Shown in pieces: positions 59,650 through 64,000 of a DNA stretch of 64,000 nucleotides. The position numbers and the translations under genes were made by a program. How positions within the stretch are numbered: position 1 is the first letter of the stretch; each line of letters begins with the position of its first letter. Under the pieces are notes generated by a model. The model was not told the DNA's origin. It searched no databases and saw only the letters and a program-made list of their open reading frames with translations. This DNA comes from Volvox africanus. Its lineage: Eukaryota; Chlorophyta; Chlorophyceae; Chlamydomonadales; Volvocaceae. The DNA lies in the NCBI GenBank assembly GCA_030268105.1, contig BSDZ01000004.1:6304001-6368000 (forward strand), in the 5' to 3' direction.

Positions 59650-62600
59650 CTACAAGTCGTCAAAGTTAAGCCGCTTACTTACGCCACGATAAGTATGGCT
59701 CAGAAACACATCATCTGCCACCGCAATAGGCTGAGTTGGCAGCACCGCCGCTGCTGGCACCGGCGGCGCCGCCACCGTAGCGGCAGGCGGTGACGGCGGT
59801 GGCACCACCGCCGCCGCCTGCTTCCCGCGGGTCCCCGTAGAGCTCATGGCCACAGCCCGCGGACGACCGACCTTTTTCTTAGCACACTGTGTCGCCGCCG
59901 CCGCGTCTTCTGCAGCCACCGCTACAACCTGCGGCTCCGCCGTCATTGCCGCTGCCATTGTAGCGGCTGCCGCTGCTGCGGCGGCGGCAGCCTGATCTGC
60001 GGTATGCAGCGCCGCCAGGTCATGACGCCGTACCGCCAAGGCTGACTCCAATGCCATACACGCATTCCGCGTCGCCACCGCCAGAGTCTGCTCCCGCTCC
60101 GTCAACTGAAGCTCCAGGGGAGCGCTGGCGGGCAGCACAAAGCGGCCAGCGGATGCTGGCACCGTGGCAGTAACCGGCTCATTCGTACATCCCACCGCCG
60201 CTGCTGATGCCGCCGACGCAACCGCCGCGGCGTTAATGGGAACTGGCATCACGCTGCTAGAGCCGAAGATGGCACTGCCGGACCGCCCACTGACATCTGA
60301 TGGAAGTTGAGAAGCCGCCTTCAACGATGTCGTACATGGGGACGGCCCGCCAATAGATGGAAAAAGCGTCGGCTGCTGCTGTGCTTCAGTAGCCACTCCC
60401 GCCGCCGCCGCCGCCGGGGCAGTCGCGCCCACGCTACACTGATGTTCACTGACTTCAAAACCCCCAACCTCACTGATACGCCGCCGTTTAGGCACCGGCG
60501 AGGCCAGCAGCCCAGGCCCGGCCACTACCACCGCCGCCGCCAAAGATGGTACTACCGCCAGTGTGGCAGTAGCCTCATGAGCCGGAGGCTCAAGTGACGC
60601 CGCCGCAGCACCATCGTCGGCCACAACTGCAGGCGCGTGTACCCGCCTCGTTGCCGCACTCTTGCGCGGCCTTGTCCGCCGAGAAGCCGCCGTTGCAACA
60701 TCAGGCGCTCCAACAACCTTTACCTCCACTTCTTCCGCCGCCGCCGCCGCCGCCGTGGGTACTACCACCGTCGCGTCGGTTGCCGCCGCAGTTGCCCGCG
60801 TCGCCGCACGCTTACCCTTTCGGGCCCGGTTGCCCGCCTTTGCTGCCGTCGATGAAGCGGCGCCGCGCCGTCGGCCCCGTCGTGCCGACGGCCGTTGCTT
60901 CTCTTCCGGTGACGGCACCGGCAGCACCAGCTCTAAATCAACGGGCAACTGTAATTGCAACGACCCAACCTCCGCTCCGCCGCCATTCTTAACGGCCGCT
61001 ACTTCCGGCGGCGACTCGCCAGGCCGCACCGCCACTCCGCTGCCAATGTGCGATGGCCCTAATCCCGCTTCCCCCGTAGATGCAGTGATAAGGCCCTTGG
61101 GTCGGGTGCCCGCCGCCGCCGCCGCCGCTGCCAGCAGGCGAGGCATCACACCGCTATCAGTCCCACAGGGCGGTAGTGCCTCCGGGCGGCGGGCAAGGAG
61201 CACCGCGGCCGCTGCAGGATCCAAAGCGGCTAATTGGTTTCGGAGCTCCGGATCCGCCTCCAGCTCCACCAGTAGCGGGGGCAGGGGCCGTGTTGATCCA
61301 GCACCCAAACCCGGAACCACCGCCGCCAATGACCCCACCACTCGAGATGCAAATGTCAGGCTCCGAAGACAGGATTCCCGTACGGCAGTGTCCGTACAAA
61401 GGGCGCCGTGGCAGAGAACTCGCAGCCATCCTGTGCGGTGATGGCGGCGAATTGGGCCTTATCAATGCTGATAACGAGATAGCGTGAGGGTGGAGAGAGA
61501 GCGGGGGAGAGAGGGAGGAGAGAGAGAGGGGAGAGAGAAAGAGGGAGGAGATAGAGCGGGGAGAGTTGTGTTGTGCAAGAGGGAGGGAGAGGGGGAGAGA
61601 AAGGTAAAGGTGGCGAGACAGGAGAATGCATGGGACATGAAAGGGTTCGAATCGCTGCTGAGAGCACATCGCGTTAAGTAAATATAAGAGCAAATTGTCA
61701 ACAGCAATACATACGCACACATGTAGATTCATGTACACATGTCATAATTAACCACATACATGTTCGGGATTCGTTACCGCCGCTGTGCTTACACACGCCA
61801 TTCTTACCAGTCGCATGTAAATGTCGTACAACTTCGCAGTCCGCCAACCGTTCCATCGTTCCTTCCAACAACTCGCATAAGGCCTCCAACGTCACCTGGT
61901 TCGTATGCGGTCCATTGATATTGTCGACGCCGGTGGTGGAACCCATCACTGCCGCCGCCGCCGTCACGGGCCCAGCGTCGACGTCGCCGCCACCGTTGAA
62001 GCCAACGCCCTGGGGTGCCTGCATTGGCAGAGGCGACGACAGGCCGGCGGCCAGCCGGCTGCCTCGGCGGCCTCGCCCCAGATTAGGCGCCGCCGGTACT
62101 GCCGTACGCAGGCCGCTGGCAGAGGTGAAATGCCGTGTGGGGGACATAACCTGCGATGCTAACGCCACTGCCGCCGAGCCAGCGGCACTGCCGCTGCCCG
62201 CTGCCGCTGCGGCGGCACCGCTGCCCCACGGCGGCGTCCGCTGCCCTAATTGTGCTGGAATACCGGCGGCGTGGAGTGGTCCATGCGTGCTGTTTATGGG
62301 CGTTCCCACCCGACCTGTACGACTACCGTGATACGGCATCGTAGATTGGGAATTCGTACGACCAAACGCCAAGTTACACACGGCTTTCGTCTCCACTACC
62401 GCCGCCGTTGCTGCCGCAACCACTAACCCCAGTGGCGCGTCAACGGCGGGTGCCGGCCGCGGTACTGCTGTATACAGCGCCGGGCTCGGTGACGCAATTC
62501 GGGGAAGTCGCAGTAGCAATGGTCTCAAGTGGGGACCCCAGAGCGCCATAGCCTGGAGCAACATTCGCCGCCGCTGAAGTGTATGCATCGTACGGAAAGG

Positions 62601-63805
62601 GCAAGTACGGCATGGCGTTAGGAATATGAGAGCTAAATCCAAATGAGGGGAGGGAACGGCTGTGTGGGGTGGGCGGGTTGTGAAATCGATAAATTGACGG
62701 ATACTGAAGACCGTAGGTTGCCGTAATAAACGAATGTATGTGTGCGTGCAGGAGGGGGGGAGGATGTACGGGATGTACGGGCAGCTACCGACCCATGGGC
62801 CTCAATGCGCCAAATACAAACACAAATATTCGGGAAGGCCCTTCCAAACCCACAATACTGGATCTCGGTTTAGCTCTACTCTTACCTGGATCCTGATGCC
62901 GTACTTCAATTACGCAAACAACCTTCCCCACCCCCTCTCTTCCATCACTCCACATCACACCTCTTTCCCTAGACCCCCCCGGCCCCCCGCCCCCATACAC
63001 ACACGCGCACCTGTGTCGTGCTATGACCCCATCGGAGCACTCGTAACAACACATCCATCAGAGCAGCACGTGCCGCAGCACAGCGCGCGGACGACCCGTG
63101 GGTCAGTGAAACCAACGGTCCCAGCAGTTGCAGTACGACGCTATGTCCGGCACACGGCGCCTCCCCTCCCGACATCAAGCGAAGCAGCTCTGCGCGCATC
63201 ACACAAAGGGTATTACGTCATCCTGTGTGCGTGTCTTATATATGAGGGTGTTCCGTTAACTGCAAATGAAAAAAGCAACAATATGGTTGCTTTACCAGGA
63301 AATGTCCATATCAGAGCAGCGCTTGGCGAGTACTGTAGAGTACGGCAAAACCCATCTTCCCCTGATAATATGTTTTCTGCTCCGTGGTCACAAAATACCG
63401 CAGTGCAGAGAGTCCAGGGGGGCCGTAGGGATCCTGCCGCATTATCATATATGATAAAAAAGACTTTAAAACAATGTGATGAAGTATAAAATCATTTATT
63501 TAAGTTTCATTTTAGTAATAAAAATAATACTATTACATTAATGATAATGATGGTCATAAAGGATGCTGTGTAGGATCCTCCAGCCGCCTCCACACCCCCA
63601 CTACGCCCCTCCCAAACGCCCGAACCGCCACCCCCTCCAGCAGCAGACACCGCCGTACCCCAACTCTTCGCAATAGGGCCCTCAGATTCAATGTCCGATT
63701 TCCGAACGCCGTTGGGCCCGACGTCCAACTGAAGCGTCGGCGATGTCCACGGCGCTGCCGCCGCTGGCGGCAACTTCAGCGGCTGATGGTGTGATCGGGT
63801 CAGCT

Positions 63806-63836
<31 letters not shown>

Positions 63837-64000
63837 AGTGACGGGACTTCGGAGCAGTAGCACGCCCCCGAACGCCGCGAGCGCATCAACCTGACTGAAG
63901 GCCCCACAGCCGTACACGCCAGCACCAGACACGCACAACAGCTCAAGACCTAAGCCAAGCGCCTGCACCGCCGTCACCCCGTGAAGAGGCTCCTCACTCC
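59650..64000 (-). CDS. Unidentified alpha-helical AT-hook nuclear protein, 5' partial
   Basis: Four phase-consistent exons, right to left: 64000-63659 (open at the window edge), 63189-63011, 62573-61808 and 61430-59650; about 1,020 residues seen. Helical, HEAT/ARM-like text spans the junctions: VTAVQALGLGLELLCVSGAG, SWELLRLMSGGEAPCAG, LQLLGPLVSLTHG, RRRMLLQAMALWGPHLRPLL, VTLEALCELLEGTMERLADC and WLRVLCHGALCTDTAVRES. The C-terminal 450 residues are Ala/Pro-rich with basic patches (PKRRRISEV; KKKVGRPRAVAM, an AT-hook type GRPR core), and the protein ends SKRLNFDDL. I infer a nuclear, DNA- or chromatin-associated scaffold. The family is not recognised, and the helical-repeat reading is by eye. 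Confidence 0.55.
61490..61620 (+). repeat. (GA)n-rich purine tract
   Basis: GAGAGAGGGAGG-type repeat in the intron between 61808 and 61430 of the helical-protein gene (minus strand: a polypyrimidine run upstream of its acceptor). Confidence 0.85.

Noticed and set aside
1..64000. tRNA, rRNA and CRISPR arrays
   Set aside because: No cloverleaf, rRNA core or regularly spaced direct repeats were noticed. Tandem repeats here have no spacers. A tRNA scan was not possible.

Overview
Nuclear DNA of a eukaryote, most likely a flagellated volvocine-type green alga (inference). The evidence is: protein genes split into many short GT-AG exons; GC-rich exons with long Ala, Gly, Pro and Gln runs; a CFAP141-like axonemal protein and a CFAP57-like WD40/coiled-coil ciliary protein; two head-to-tail copies of the Chlamydomonas-type telomere unit CCCTAAAA; and a TGTAA signal downstream of one stop. 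The species cannot be named from sequence alone. All exon models below were built by eye, by matching splice sites and codon phase, and were not checked by alignment or RNA data.

Layout. 160-2890 (+): C-terminal part of a TTHB210-like/DUF5602 protein. 4643-8258 (-): complete RGP1 (subunit of a Rab GEF). 8.3-11.8 kb: gene-poor, with a degenerate LINE end. 11822-19514 (-): eIF4B-like translation factor in 12 phase-consistent exons. 20058-20603 (+): CFAP141. 22487-24209 (-): organellar ribosomal protein bL9. 24559-39684 (+): large CFAP57-like gene with about 25 exons and many simple-sequence introns. 42191-46212 (-): unidentified multi-pass membrane protein. 48528-48752 (-): possible one-TM microprotein. 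49242-56936 (+): INTS11, the Integrator RNA endonuclease. 59650 to the right edge (-): unidentified alpha-helical, AT-hook nuclear protein, open at its 5' end.

Gene order alternates in direction. eIF4B/CFAP141 and bL9/CFAP57 are divergent pairs with 543 and 349 bp between start codons. DUF5602/RGP1, CFAP141/bL9, CFAP57/membrane protein and INTS11/helical protein are convergent. The genes serve unrelated jobs: translation, vesicle traffic, RNA processing and two ciliary parts.

The most striking feature is an AT-rich 2.16 kb intron of INTS11 (53571-55729). It carries decayed pieces of three bacterial-type insertion sequences (IS4-, IS256- and IS3-like), while the exons on both sides still join in frame. 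This looks like bacterial, possibly endosymbiont, DNA captured in an intron. Other patterns that recur across the window are a GTACGGCAT/ATGCCGTAC word, a TGACCCRYGGGTCA near-palindrome, a shared 45-bp intronic repeat, and two introns of the CFAP57 gene carrying the same GGGGCA hexamer in opposite orientation.
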